Of a stretch of DNA of 64,000 nucleotides, positions 8,750 to 17,736 are shown piece by piece. The DNA is from DASQZT01 sp963728965 (GTDB taxonomy: Bacteria; Acidobacteriota; Terriglobia; Bryobacterales; Bryobacteraceae). The notes under the pieces were generated by a model that was not told the origin of the DNA, made no database searches, and saw only the letters and a program-made list of their open reading frames with translations. Position 1 is the stretch's first letter; each line of letters starts with the position of its first letter. Position numbers and translations under genes: made by a program. The stretch lies in the NCBI GenBank assembly GCA_963728965.1, contig CAVSMH010000008.1:496001-560000 (forward strand), given 5' to 3'.

Positions 8750-9888
8750 TCAACCGGTGTCGGGCGGGTTGCGGCCTCCGAGGGTCAACCAGAGATAATC
8801 ATGCAACTGCATGGCGGAGCGAACGCCGTGGTCGCCGCGATGCAGATAACGCAACCGATAGAGGCGTTCGATCACCAGGGCCAGTGCGATCAGCAGCCAT
8901 ACGATCAGGATGCTGTTGGGCTCATGGTGGCAGATGTGCTCCATGCCATAACGGTTCTTGCCGTCGTTGAAACCCCTATTCTCGATCTCCCAACGGCTCT
9001 TGGCCATGCGATAGAAACTCAGGCTGCCCAGTTTGGCGACGGTGAAGTTGGTCAGCCATTCGGCTTGGACCACCGTGCCATCGCGCTTGTGTTGGTGGTA
9101 GCGCAGCACGCGCACGGTGGGCCAGTGGAGGGTTTCCCAAGGGGCGAAGTCATCAGCGTCCCAGACCTCGACTCGGTCATTGCCCTCCTGGAACACGGCT
9201 TGGGGCGGCTGACCATCAAAGCGAGCGCGTACGTCGGCGGCCAACAGGGGCAGGTTCTCCTTCAGGCGCGCCACCACGGGTAGTCCGACATCCTCGGTGG
9301 TGTGCAAGAAAGGAGCTGTGGCGTAAGCGCCGTCTCCTACCACGTAGTCGGCGAAGCGTGGTCCCAGGTGCTCTACGGCGCGCCGCAGCAATCGCTGTGC
9401 GGCGGCATACTCGCTGTCGCCTGGCCCATAGGGCTCCACATCGATCGGCAGCGTTAAACCAGCGCCCACCACACTGACCAGCACAAAATGATGCAGGCAA
9501 CCGTGCACTTCGCCTTTGGCGTCCTTGATGGGATCACACAACGAGCAGGGTTCCCTATAATGCGGCCTGCGCCGGTGCCGTCCAGAGCCAGACCGATAAA
9601 GCGGCTATTCTCGAAGGCCTTGTTCCGTTTGGCCTGGTGCAGTGCTGCCGCTAGAGCCAGTCGCGTCGACTCGGGGTTCATACGTTCGGTGCAGTAGGCC
9701 AAGGCATCATCGCCGAAGGCCGCTCTCACGCCTAACCCAATTCGTGCTGCGGAGTGGACTAACCACTCCAGGCGCAAAAAGCTGGTGATTCGCAGGATCC
9801 GGCTCATCACCACGGCCCACACGATGTCCGTCGCGGGAATGTGTGGCTGGGTACGACCATCGCCGGGTTGCTGGAAATAGTTCTTCAA
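8750..9888 (-). pseudogene. IS4-type DDE transposase, split by a frameshift
   Basis: The N-terminal half runs from 9888 in one frame and the C-terminal half continues to 8750 in another. The two join near 9530-9545, where NPARC must pass to CDPIKDAKGE. The N-terminal part carries the first catalytic Asp in LALDGTGAGR. The C-terminal part carries GDGAYAT (second Asp) and SRWEIENRGFNDGK (catalytic Glu with the Y/R...E context). All three acidic residues survive, so the lesion is one shift. The junction lacks an obvious slippery heptamer, so a disabling indel is more likely than programmed frameshifting. Confidence 0.75.
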
Positions 9889-9938
9889 AGCCAGACCATG
9901 GCAGGCATAGTTTTGAATCTGTCGAGAATGCGGCCCCT

Positions 9939-10307
9939 TCAGCGGGGTGGCTGCTGTTTGCGCCAGAGGACCAACAACTCGGCATTGGCCGTGAGGACCT
10001 CGCGCAGAGCGTCCTGAAAGGCGCGGCCAGCTTCAACGCGCCGGCGGACGTCGTCTACCCACTTGATAGGAATTCGTTCCACACGACGCTTTCCCTGCGA
10101 CATGAAAGTGAGAAACCAAATCGGATGGCCCTCGCCAGACGCGCAATGACAAGTGGGTTTGCCACAGCGGCGGTGAGTGAGGGAGAGCGAACCAGGCAGC
10201 AGGTCATCGGGGAAGGGGAACTGACGGAGACAACTGAACTTGCGTTGCCGGAGGCGGGCGGCTTCGGGACCTTTTGGGCTAACGTCCATCTGAAAGCAAT
10301 TATACAT
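9939..10307 (-). CDS. DUF6788-like IS accessory protein
   Basis: 122 residues with a central Cys/His cluster (RRCGKPTCHCASGEGHP), a basic middle region and a helical C-terminus (ALREVLTANAELLVLW). Small proteins with this CGKPxCxC signature are commonly found next to transposases, and the assignment to the DUF6788 type is from memory of that pattern. It lies 50 bases upstream of the transposase on the same strand, so both are probably one transcript. Function is unknown; metal-dependent DNA binding is possible. Confidence 0.55.
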   Translation of the reverse strand: MYNCFQMDVSPKGPEAARLRQRKFSCLRQFPFPDDLLPGSLSLTHRRCGKPTCHCASGEGHPIWFLTFMSQGKRRVERIPIKWVDDVRRRVEAGRAFQDALREVLTANAELLVLWRKQQPPR

Positions 10308-10418
10308 TCAGAATTGAACGTCAGTCAAGCCTTTCTGCGAACGCGAAAATAGAAACGATTCAAGTGGCTATTCGGCTGAACGATTCACCCGTGCCTTTTC
10401 ATCGCCCTGGCGTCTTCT

Positions 10419-12703
10419 GTGGAAATGATGTTGCGAGACGGCTGGCGCGAGAGCGAAGCGGAACTGGCAGCCGCGCAGCGGATTGCCCATGTGGGCTCCT
10501 GGCGTTGGAACATCCGGGAGGATGCCGTGCGCTGGTCGGATGAAGCCTGCCGGATTCTGGGGATGATACCGGATGGCGTTGCCGCTCCATCCAGCAGGTT
10601 TTTCCAGTTAGTCCACCCGGACGACGAAGCGCTGGTCAACGAGGTGGTAGGGACGGCGATGGACGGCGGGGCGCAATGCGATGTGGAACACCGGATCCGG
10701 CTCGCGGACGGCACCGAAAAAGTACTCCATTGCCGGGCGGAGGTGCTGCGCGACCAGCGCGGCGAAGTGGTCGTCATGCGGGGACGGTACTCGACATTAC
10801 GGAGCGGAAACGCGCCGAAGCGGCGATTCAGCTCAGTGAGGAGCGGACGCGGCTCGCCCTGGAAGCCGCCAACGCGGGGTTCTGGGACTGGGATATCGCG
10901 AACGGCACCGGGTACACCAGCCCCCGCTACGCCGCCATCCTCGGCGAAGAGCCGGACGGGTTCCCGCCCGATTTTGAGTCATGGAAGGCCAGGGTGCACC
11001 CGGACGACCTGGTGAAGTTGTTGGAGCAGCACCAGCAGCCGCCGGGTTCTTCGCACGAACCGTTCTCGTTGGAGTACCGGATGCGGCACCAATCCGGGCG
11101 TTACATCTGGGTATCCGTTCATGGACGAGTGATCGCACGGGCCGCCGATGGAAAGCCCCTGCGCGTGATGGGCACGATGAGCGATATCACCGAGCAGCGC
11201 ACGGTCCAGGAGCAATTGATCCAGGCGCAAAAAATGGAGTCGTTGGGCCGGCTGGCTGGCGGGATCGCCCATGATTTCAATAACCTGCTGACGGTGATCA
11301 ACGGCTACGCCGACCTGTTGACTCGAGAACTCAAGGAGGGCGACCCCCTGCGGCCCTGGGCCACCGAGATTCGCTCGGCCGGCGAGCGAGCGGCCAGCGT
11401 CACCAGCCAGTTGCTGACCTTCAGCCGCAACCAGATCGGCGATCCGCGGCCGGTCGATCTCAACGCGCTGGTCGGTGAGAATGCGGCCATGTTCCAGCGG
11501 TTGCTCGGCGAGGAGATCGAGTGGATGGCCCAGTTCGGCCCGGGTACCAAGACGGTGCGGGTGGACCCTGGCCAGCTCCACAGGGTGTTGATGAACCTGG
11601 TGGTAAACGCCGCCGATGCCATGCCCACCGGCGGCACACTGACGATCCGCACGACGGACGTGGAGGTGGAAGGCAGGCTCGCCGGGCATCGGGCGTTACC
11701 GCCGGGGCCGTACATTGCGTTGGAAGTAGGCGACACCGGGGTGGGAATTGAAAAGGACGTCCAGGAGCGTATCTTCGATCCATTCTTCACCACCAAAAGC
11801 GGCGGCACCGGGTTGGGACTGGCAACGGTGTACGGCATCGTGCAGCAGTGCGGCGGGTCCATCACCGTGCACAGCGAGCCGGGCACCGGGACGGTGTTCG
11901 AGATTCTATTGCCGCGGGAGAACGAACCGGTCGCGAACACCGCGGCGGCGACGCCAGCCCGCACCCCGGGGGGATCGGAAACGATTCTCGTGGTGGAAGA
12001 CCAGGACACGGTACGCAAGCTGGCGGTGACGGCGTTGAAGAAGTGCGGCTATCAGATCCTCTCGGCTTCGCATGGCGAGGAGGCTCTGCGGCTCGCCGCG
12101 AGTCATCCGGGGCCGATTCACCTGCTGTTGTCGGACGTGGTGATGCCGCGGATGAACGGCCTGGAACTGGCGGGGCGCATGCGGACAGTGCGTCCCGAAA
12201 TGAAACTCCTGTACATGTCGGGGTATGCGGAGGACGTGATCGCCCGCCGGGGCCTGGTTAACTCGCAGGCTCCGTTGCTTGCCAAGCCCTTCACGCCAAC
12301 GGAGGTCACGGCGAAGGTGCGCGAGGTGCTGGGAGCGTCGCCTCCGGCGGTGCGAATCCTGGTGGTCGATGACGAAGAGAGCATGCGCCAGTTCTTCCGG
12401 CAGGTGCTGTCAACCGCAGGCTACGAAGTGGGCTTGGCCAGGAATGGCGAAGAAGCCCTGGCGCAGGTGGAGGAAAGCCGCTTCGACCTGGTCCTGATGG
12501 ATTTGGTGATGCCGGAGCGGGAAGGCATTGAGACGATCGAGCTGCTGAGAAAGGGGCACCCGGACCTCAAGATCGTCGCAATTTCAGGGGCGTTTGGAGG
12601 CCGGTTCCTGAAAGTGGCCGAAGCCTTGGGTGCTCACGCTACGTTGCTGAAGCCGGTTTCGCCGGAGCTACTGCTGGGTATCGCACGAAGCATGACCGGG
12701 TAG
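10419..12703 (+). pseudogene. PAS hybrid histidine kinase with two receiver domains, frameshifted
   Basis: Two frames are needed. The first, from GTG at 10419, encodes a PAS domain (AQRIAHVGSWRW... to QRGEVVVM). The second carries on with GTVLDITERKRAEAAI, a second PAS/PAC, the H-box (GGIAHDFNNLLTVINGY), HATPase boxes (DTGVGI, FDPFFTTKSGGTGLGL) and two receiver domains (LLLSDVVMP and LVLMDLVMP phospho-acceptor segments). The frame changes at the GGGG run near 10785; one added G would restore VVMRGTVLDITERK. It could be a true mutation or a homopolymer sequencing error. The N-terminus also looks truncated by the adjacent insertion sequence. The kinase and receiver parts are intact. Confidence 0.75.
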
Positions 12704-12712
12704 ACTGATAAC

Positions 12713-13534
12713 GTGCGGGACTCTTCAGGAATGGCGCTCTTCGGTCTCCGGCGGTCGGTCCGCTGCCGGGTAGGGCTGCGGCTGTTGCTGGCAATTCCGG
12801 CCTTTTGCCTGATCGCCGCGAGCCAGATGGATCACATTTCGCCGCCTCCATGCGGGGGCGACGTGCGCCCGGCGTATCCCGACCTGGAACACTCTCCGGC
12901 GCTGAAAGTGTGGATCCACTCCGCTTCCGGCGAAGCGTGGGCGCCTCCGGAATGTGCGGGCTGGTCCGCGCCCGGTTTCAGCACACTGGTGGTCACCACC
13001 GCCCGTTTTCGGAATCGCGGTGGAGTAGATGATCTGCGGCGCCGGCTGGCGGCAATCTCCCGGCTGAAAGGGGTCCGCTATTGGTCGGCCACCGGAAAGC
13101 GATGGGAGACGCTGATCCTGGACGCCTACGCCTTGCAGGCGGCGGACGGTGCGCGCCGGGCGGACTTTTCGCCGGGGGAGATCGCCGCGGGCAAGACGGT
13201 CTATTTTCACCAGGAGGACAACCTCACCGGGCGGGCGGCGTATCGCCTGCGGATCCGTAGCGTGTCGGCAGACCGGCTGGTGTTCGACCTGGAGAATGCC
13301 ACGCCGATTCGCTACCTGCTGTTGACGTTGTTCGATGCGGGCGAGGCGCAGGGAGTGTATTTCCTGGAGCGCGAGTCCGCGGACGTTTGGCGCTATTACG
13401 GGATGGCACGGACGCTAGGAAACGCCGCCGGCCTGATGGCGGGGCATGAAGCCTCGCTAATCAACCGGGCAGCGGCGCTCTATCGGTACCTGGCGGGCAT
13501 TCCCACGGACCAGGAGCCGCCGGCGTCGCGGTGA
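12713..13534 (+). CDS. Conserved exported protein of unknown function
   Basis: 273 residues. A hydrophobic segment (LRLLLAIPAFCLIAAS) near residues 21-37 looks like a signal peptide or anchor. It is followed by CGGDVRPAYPDLEHSPALKVW and a mixed alpha/beta body that includes RYLLLTLFDAGEAQGVYFLER. It resembles the DUF6675 type of exported bacterial protein, but I am not sure of that family. The start is GTG at 12713, with an in-frame ATG at 12731. It follows the broken kinase by 9 bases and converges on adenylate kinase. Confidence 0.6.
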   Translation: MRDSSGMALFGLRRSVRCRVGLRLLLAIPAFCLIAASQMDHISPPPCGGDVRPAYPDLEHSPALKVWIHSASGEAWAPPECAGWSAPGFSTLVVTTARFRNRGGVDDLRRRLAAISRLKGVRYWSATGKRWETLILDAYALQAADGARRADFSPGEIAAGKTVYFHQEDNLTGRAAYRLRIRSVSADRLVFDLENATPIRYLLLTLFDAGEAQGVYFLERESADVWRYYGMARTLGNAAGLMAGHEASLINRAAALYRYLAGIPTDQEPPASR

Positions 13535-13543
13535 GGGGTGCTG

Positions 13544-14206
13544 CTACGGGTTGACGGGAGCGGGCACGCCGAGCACAGCCTGTTCGATTGCCTGAGCCAC
13601 GCGGTTCGGAGGCTCGGCGCCATCGACGGTGCGAACGATGGCGGGACCGTACCAGTCCAGAATCGGCCCGGTCAGCTCGGCGTAGGCGTGGAGCCGCTGG
13701 CGGATCACGGACTCCTGATCGTCTTCCCGCGCCATCAGGACCGAGCCATCCTCATCGCATTGACCCGCGCTCCTCGGCGGCTGCCAGAGCAGATTGTAGA
13801 TGCGCTTGCATTGGGGGCACTGACGGCGCGCGGTGAGCCGTTCGACCAGGACCTCGTCGGACACCTCGAGGTGAATGACGGTCGGCGCGGGAAGGTTTCT
13901 CTGGCTGAGCAGGTTGCCCAGGTACATCGCCTGATCCACGGTTCGGGGATAGCCGTCGAGGAGAAAGCCGCCCGCGCAATCGGGGAAGCTGATGCGGCTG
14001 GCCACCATTTGATTGACGATTTCGTTGCCCACGAGACCGCCGCTGGCCAGAATCGATGAGGCCAGCTTGCCGAGCGCGGTTCCGGCCTTGCACTCGGCGC
14101 GGAACATCTCGCCGGTGGAGATGGCCGGTATGCCGAGTTTGCCGGCGACCAACGCAGCCTGCGTCCCTTTTCCGCATCCCGGGGGCCCAAACAGGAGAAG
14201 GATCAT
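13544..14206 (-). CDS. adk: Adenylate kinase
   Basis: 220 residues, normal length. P-loop GPPGCGKG at residues 7-14, the AMP-site motif STGEMFR, LDGYPRTVDQA with the conserved Asp/Arg, and a long LID. The LID contains CPQC and later CDED, the Cys-Cys-Cys-Asp arrangement of zinc-binding LIDs as in Bacillus subtilis. It interconverts ATP + AMP and 2 ADP in the cytosol. Here it stands outside the ribosomal-protein operon in which adk often sits. The ATG is only 7 bases from a TATAAT box. Confidence 0.95.
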   Translation of the reverse strand: MILLLFGPPGCGKGTQAALVAGKLGIPAISTGEMFRAECKAGTALGKLASSILASGGLVGNEIVNQMVASRISFPDCAGGFLLDGYPRTVDQAMYLGNLLSQRNLPAPTVIHLEVSDEVLVERLTARRQCPQCKRIYNLLWQPPRSAGQCDEDGSVLMAREDDQESVIRQRLHAYAELTGPILDWYGPAIVRTVDGAEPPNRVAQAIEQAVLGVPAPVNP

Positions 14207-14213
14207 AAATCAG

Positions 14214-14219
14214 ATTATA
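14214..14219 (-). promoter_or_regulatory. -10-like TATAAT immediately upstream of adk
   Basis: A perfect TATAAT on the minus strand ends 7 bases before the adk ATG at 14206, inside a short inverted repeat (TCAGAT ... ATCTGA). If used, transcription would begin at or next to the start codon, giving a leaderless mRNA. No good -35 at 17 bases was seen. Confidence 0.3.
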
Positions 14220-14324
14220 ACATCTGAATAGTCACTTTCCGCGGCGGCCGCGGCGGCCCGGTTTCCTGCGTCTGCGGTCGGCGGCGGGAGTTCGGCTGGG
14301 AGTTTTCGGGGTTGAGGCAGGCGC

Positions 14325-15437
14325 TCAGGCCTGGCGAACGCGGCCGTCGGGGCTCAGGCGCAGGCTCCGGTGGCGCCACTCGACCCGGCGGCCAAACAGG
14401 CCGCTAAGCCAGACCGCGAAGCCAAAGAGGTCGCGCAGGGGGATCAGCCAGAATCGCGGGAGCACCAGGCGGTCCTTCACAATGCGGGAGCCCACCAGGC
14501 AGCCGGCAGACACCCGCACCACCAGGGCCAAGGCTCCGGCCCACCACGCGCCGCCGGCGAAGGCCAGCAGGGACCAGAACGTGGCGTGGGTGATACCGTA
14601 GCCGTAATATCCCGACGGACGGGATACGCGGATGGTGCGGGACCAGCGCACCTGGTGACGCCAGGCCTCGCGCCACGATTCGGCGCCGAGATTGGTTTCC
14701 ACGACCACCGGCGCAAATTCGATGCGATAGCCCAGGGCGGTGATGCGCCGGCCGAGCTGGTAGTCGTCGGCCAGGTAGTCGGCAATGGCTTCAAACCCGC
14801 CGAGCCGGCGCAGGCTTTCGGCGCGAAAAACCATGGTCGATCCGAGCGCGAATTCGGCCACTCCCAAGAAACGCGCCACCACCACGCCGGGCGCAAATTC
14901 GGTGGCGATGCCCAGGGCTTCCATGCGAGCGGCCGGCGATTCGCCGCGCGCGCGGTAGAGGCACGTTACCAGGCCCACGGCGGGGTTGGCGAGGGGAGCC
15001 GCGACGGCGGCCAGATAGCCGGGAGCGACACGGATGTCGCTGTCGTTCACCAGCAGGATGTCGTAACACGCGTGGCGGGCAAGTTCGGCAAGGACGCCCA
15101 CTTTGGCATTCGGCGCCTGGGTGGACACGGTGCGAACGCGAATGTCGCGGCGGGGGAATTCGCTCTGCAGCCGGGCAATATCGGCGAGCGCGGGGTCGGC
15201 AGGGTCGCTGACGCCGAAGAGAATCTCGAACCGGGCATAGTCCTGCGCGGCGTGGGAACGAATGGCTTCGTAGAATCCGGGATCCCGCCCATGCACGGGC
15301 TTAAGGATGGAAACGGCGGGGAGGGCCGGCGCCGTTCCGCGGGCGCGCGCGGCGGACCGGGACCACACCAGGGCAGCCACCAGGACGAGCAGGTAATAGG
15401 CGGCCGCCGCCAACGCGGGCAGCGCCAGCCAGCTCAC
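14325..15437 (-). CDS. hpnI: Hopanoid glycosyltransferase HpnI
   Basis: 370 residues. N-terminal membrane helix (ALPALAAAAYYLLVLVAALV), then a GT2/GT21 (ceramide-glucosyltransferase-like) domain with SILKPVHGRDP, VNDSDIRV (DxD-like), ADDYQLGRR and HQVRWSRT, matching the D1-D2-D3-(Q/R)xxRW pattern. C-terminal membrane helices follow. HpnI is known to add N-acetylglucosamine to bacteriohopanetetrol. The start overlaps the stop of the small EamA gene (ATGA), so it is translationally coupled. It is the last gene of the hpnJ-EamA-EamA-hpnI operon. Confidence 0.85.
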   Translation of the reverse strand: MSWLALPALAAAAYYLLVLVAALVWSRSAARARGTAPALPAVSILKPVHGRDPGFYEAIRSHAAQDYARFEILFGVSDPADPALADIARLQSEFPRRDIRVRTVSTQAPNAKVGVLAELARHACYDILLVNDSDIRVAPGYLAAVAAPLANPAVGLVTCLYRARGESPAARMEALGIATEFAPGVVVARFLGVAEFALGSTMVFRAESLRRLGGFEAIADYLADDYQLGRRITALGYRIEFAPVVVETNLGAESWREAWRHQVRWSRTIRVSRPSGYYGYGITHATFWSLLAFAGGAWWAGALALVVRVSAGCLVGSRIVKDRLVLPRFWLIPLRDLFGFAVWLSGLFGRRVEWRHRSLRLSPDGRVRQA

Positions 15438-15796
15438 AAGGAAACCAGAGCCACGCCGCAGATCACCAGCGAAGCGCCCGCCCAGCGCAACCAGTTGACC
15501 TGCTCTTTGAGCAGAACCCGGGCCATGATGGTCTCAAAGACATACGTGACGGCGGTGGCCGGAACCGCGAAGCTGAGATCGGAGATGGTGAGCAGGGCCA
15601 GGTAGGCGAAAAACGAGACGGCCATCGCCACCACCGAGCCGATCACGAACCCGTTGCGCGCCAGGACGGCGGCGGCGCGCCCGAGCGCCCCCGGGCGGAA
15701 GTTGCGGATCTCGCCATGGCGGCGCATCGCCATCGCCTGCATGACTTCACCGACCGTGGTGGCTGTCACGATGATGCCGATGTACAGCCACTTCAT
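15434..15796 (-). CDS. Small EamA/SMR-type membrane protein (second of pair)
   Basis: 120 residues with four predicted transmembrane helices: residues about 3-20, 44-68 (VIGSVVAMAVSFFAYLALL), 76-92 and 100-119. It is a half-size EamA/drug-metabolite-transporter protein, similar in size to SMR or ArnE/ArnF subunits. It overlaps the preceding EamA gene and hpnI by ATGA junctions. The pairing suggests a heterodimer, and the position between hopanoid genes suggests transport of a hopanoid intermediate or head-group precursor. That role is inferred. Confidence 0.7.
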   Translation of the reverse strand: MKWLYIGIIVTATTVGEVMQAMAMRRHGEIRNFRPGALGRAAAVLARNGFVIGSVVAMAVSFFAYLALLTISDLSFAVPATAVTYVFETIMARVLLKEQVNWLRWAGASLVICGVALVSL

Positions 15797-16215
15797 GAGC
15801 CGGATCCCGCCGAGCGCGCGTTCGGCCGGCCGGTTTGCGGAGCGGTGCCCCCGCCCACCAGGGCCACACCGGCGACAATCAGCAGGATGCCGCAGTACCG
15901 CCGGGGGCTGATCTGCTCGTTGAGCAGCACCCTACCGACAATCGCCACCAGCACATATCCGATCGACGTCACCGGCAGCACGTAGCTCAAGTCCGCCCAG
16001 CTCAGCAGCGCCATACGCAACAGCAGCCACAGAATCAGCAGCACGACGCCGAGCGACACCCAGGGGCGGAACAACACCGTGACGTATTCGACGGGCGTGG
16101 CCAGCTCGGCGGGCATGCCCCGCTTCATAAAGAAATTGCCGAAGACGTTACACAGCACCACCACTGCGGCAGTCAACCAGGTTTTAGCGCGGAGTCGCGC
16201 CGTTTCCGTAGTCAT
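15793..16215 (-). CDS. Small EamA/SMR-type membrane protein (first of pair)
   Basis: 140 residues from ATG at 16215 (MTTETARLRAK). Four transmembrane segments are visible: LTAAVVVLCNVFGNFFM, VSLGVVLLILWLLLRMALL, YVLPVTSIGYVLVAIVGRVL and GILLIVAGVALVGG. The C-terminal tail is hydrophilic. Same architecture as the next gene. The stop overlaps that gene's start, and the start lies 7 bases after the hpnJ stop. The frame stays open upstream into hpnJ, but that extension lacks membrane or family features and is not used. Confidence 0.7.
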   Translation of the reverse strand: MTTETARLRAKTWLTAAVVVLCNVFGNFFMKRGMPAELATPVEYVTVLFRPWVSLGVVLLILWLLLRMALLSWADLSYVLPVTSIGYVLVAIVGRVLLNEQISPRRYCGILLIVAGVALVGGGTAPQTGRPNARSAGSGS

Positions 16216-16222
16216 GCGCGGC

Positions 16223-17692
16223 TCAGTCGCCGGATCCGGCGGTGATGGGAGAAGGCTTGGCAGCGGCTTTGTGTTGGGCGACGAACTTCTTCCGTTTGGA
16301 GCGTAGTGCCATGTACTCGCGAGCCTCTTTGGTGAGGCGCTTGCGCTCCGCGCCGTCGAAAATGGCTTTCTTGACGATGCGCCACGCCACGCGAGGGCGG
16401 AAGAAGTACTCGCCGTAGAAACGCTCCACCCAGTCCACGAGCTCACCGCGGTCGAGGCCGGGGTAGACGATATTGGGTAGCTGGTGGCCCGACTCATCGG
16501 TCATGGAGTCGATGGTGATGAGATCGTTTTTCTTGACGTACTCGTAAAACTCGGTACCGGGGTATGGGTGGGCGATCGAAACCTGGATGGTTTCGGTATC
16601 GAGCCGCTTGGCGAAATCGATGGTCGTGCGGATACTCTGTCGCGTTTCGCCGGGGAGGCCGATAATGAAATCGCCGTGAATCAGGAGGCCGAGCTTCTTG
16701 CAGTTGGCGGTGAAGCGCTCGGCCATATCCACGGTGGCGCCCTTTTTGATGTTCTTCAGGATTTGCGGGTCGCCCGATTCGTAGCCCACGATCAGCAGCC
16801 GGCACCCGGCTTCCTTCATGGCTTTGAGGGTTTCGAAATCGGTCGTAACGCGAGAGGTGCACGACCAGGTGAAGCGCAGCGGTTTGAGTTTCCGGCAGAG
16901 CTCGATGGTGCGTTCCTTGCGGTAGTTGAACGTATCGTCATCGAAGAAGATTTCTTTGACGTGGGGGAACTGCTCGAGGGCGTAGCGCACCTCATTAGCC
17001 ACATCGTCGGAGGAGCGGAGGCGCCAGCGGTGGCCCGAATGGGTCTGCGGCCAGAGGCAGAAGGTACACAGCGCGGGACAGCCGCGAGAAGTGTAGAACG
17101 AGATGAAGGGGTTCAGCAGAAACGGAACGTTGTAGCGGGTGATATCGAGATCGCGCTGGTAGACTTTGCTCACCCAGGGAAGGGAATCCAGGTCTTCGAT
17201 GGCGGGCCCTTCCGGATTGTGTACGATGCGTCCATTGGAGCGATAGCTGACCCCGGGCAGTTCGTCCAGCGGTTTGCCTTTGGCATAGTCGGCGATCTGG
17301 TAGTCGAATTCCCGCCGTACCACGAAATCGATGGCGGAGTTGAGGGTTAGCGTCTTCTCCGGCTCGGTGGTGACGGGAGGACCGACGAAGGCGACTTTCA
17401 GTTTGGGATTCGCGTCCCGCATCATGCCAGCCATTTTGACATCGACGTGGAAGCCGGGCGTCGAGGTGTAGAGCACGAGCAGTTCGAAATCCTTCGCCAT
17501 CTCGACGGTTTGCGGGATGGAGATTTTGTGCGGCGGCGCGTCCACGACCTTGCTGTCCGGCAGCAGGCCCGCGGGATAGCAGAGCCACACGGGATACCAA
17601 TACGATTCAATTTCCCGGGATGCGGGCCAACGCGAGCTGGCACCTCCGTCGAAGCCTTCGAACGACGGGGGATTCAGAAAGAGCGTTCGCAA
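16223..17692 (-). CDS. hpnJ: Radical SAM/B12-binding protein HpnJ
   Basis: 489 residues. An N-terminal Rossmann-like cobalamin-binding-type domain (residues about 1-150) precedes a radical SAM core with CX3CX2C at Cys205, Cys209 and Cys212 (GCPALCTFCLWPQ). It also has FFDDDTFNY and HGDFIIGLPGET. The length and the CLWPQ context fit HpnJ, which is implicated in converting bacteriohopanetetrol glucosamine to the cyclitol ether. It is the first gene of the hopanoid operon. hpnK, the deacetylase normally acting between HpnI and HpnJ, is not in the window. Confidence 0.85.
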   Translation of the reverse strand: MRTLFLNPPSFEGFDGGASSRWPASREIESYWYPVWLCYPAGLLPDSKVVDAPPHKISIPQTVEMAKDFELLVLYTSTPGFHVDVKMAGMMRDANPKLKVAFVGPPVTTEPEKTLTLNSAIDFVVRREFDYQIADYAKGKPLDELPGVSYRSNGRIVHNPEGPAIEDLDSLPWVSKVYQRDLDITRYNVPFLLNPFISFYTSRGCPALCTFCLWPQTHSGHRWRLRSSDDVANEVRYALEQFPHVKEIFFDDDTFNYRKERTIELCRKLKPLRFTWSCTSRVTTDFETLKAMKEAGCRLLIVGYESGDPQILKNIKKGATVDMAERFTANCKKLGLLIHGDFIIGLPGETRQSIRTTIDFAKRLDTETIQVSIAHPYPGTEFYEYVKKNDLITIDSMTDESGHQLPNIVYPGLDRGELVDWVERFYGEYFFRPRVAWRIVKKAIFDGAERKRLTKEAREYMALRSKRKKFVAQHKAAAKPSPITAGSGD

Positions 17693-17736
17693 AATGTATT
17701 CTCCCCTGGGATTGCTGCTTGCAGGTTGTGGGCCAG

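Larger units (their letters stand above)
8740..10320 (-). mobile_element. Insertion sequence with DUF6788-like ORF and frameshifted DDE transposase
   Basis: The element contains two minus-strand genes, a small zinc-finger-like protein upstream and a DDE transposase downstream. It separates two pieces of what looks like a sensor kinase locus. The ends given are approximate: I could not identify convincing terminal inverted repeats or a target-site duplication. Confidence 0.6.

Noticed and set aside
8579..10437. TGTTGCGA repeated on both sides of the insertion sequence as a target-site duplication
   Set aside because: An 8-bp match in windows of about 100 bases each is not rare by chance. It does not restore the kinase frame, and no terminal inverted repeats flank it.
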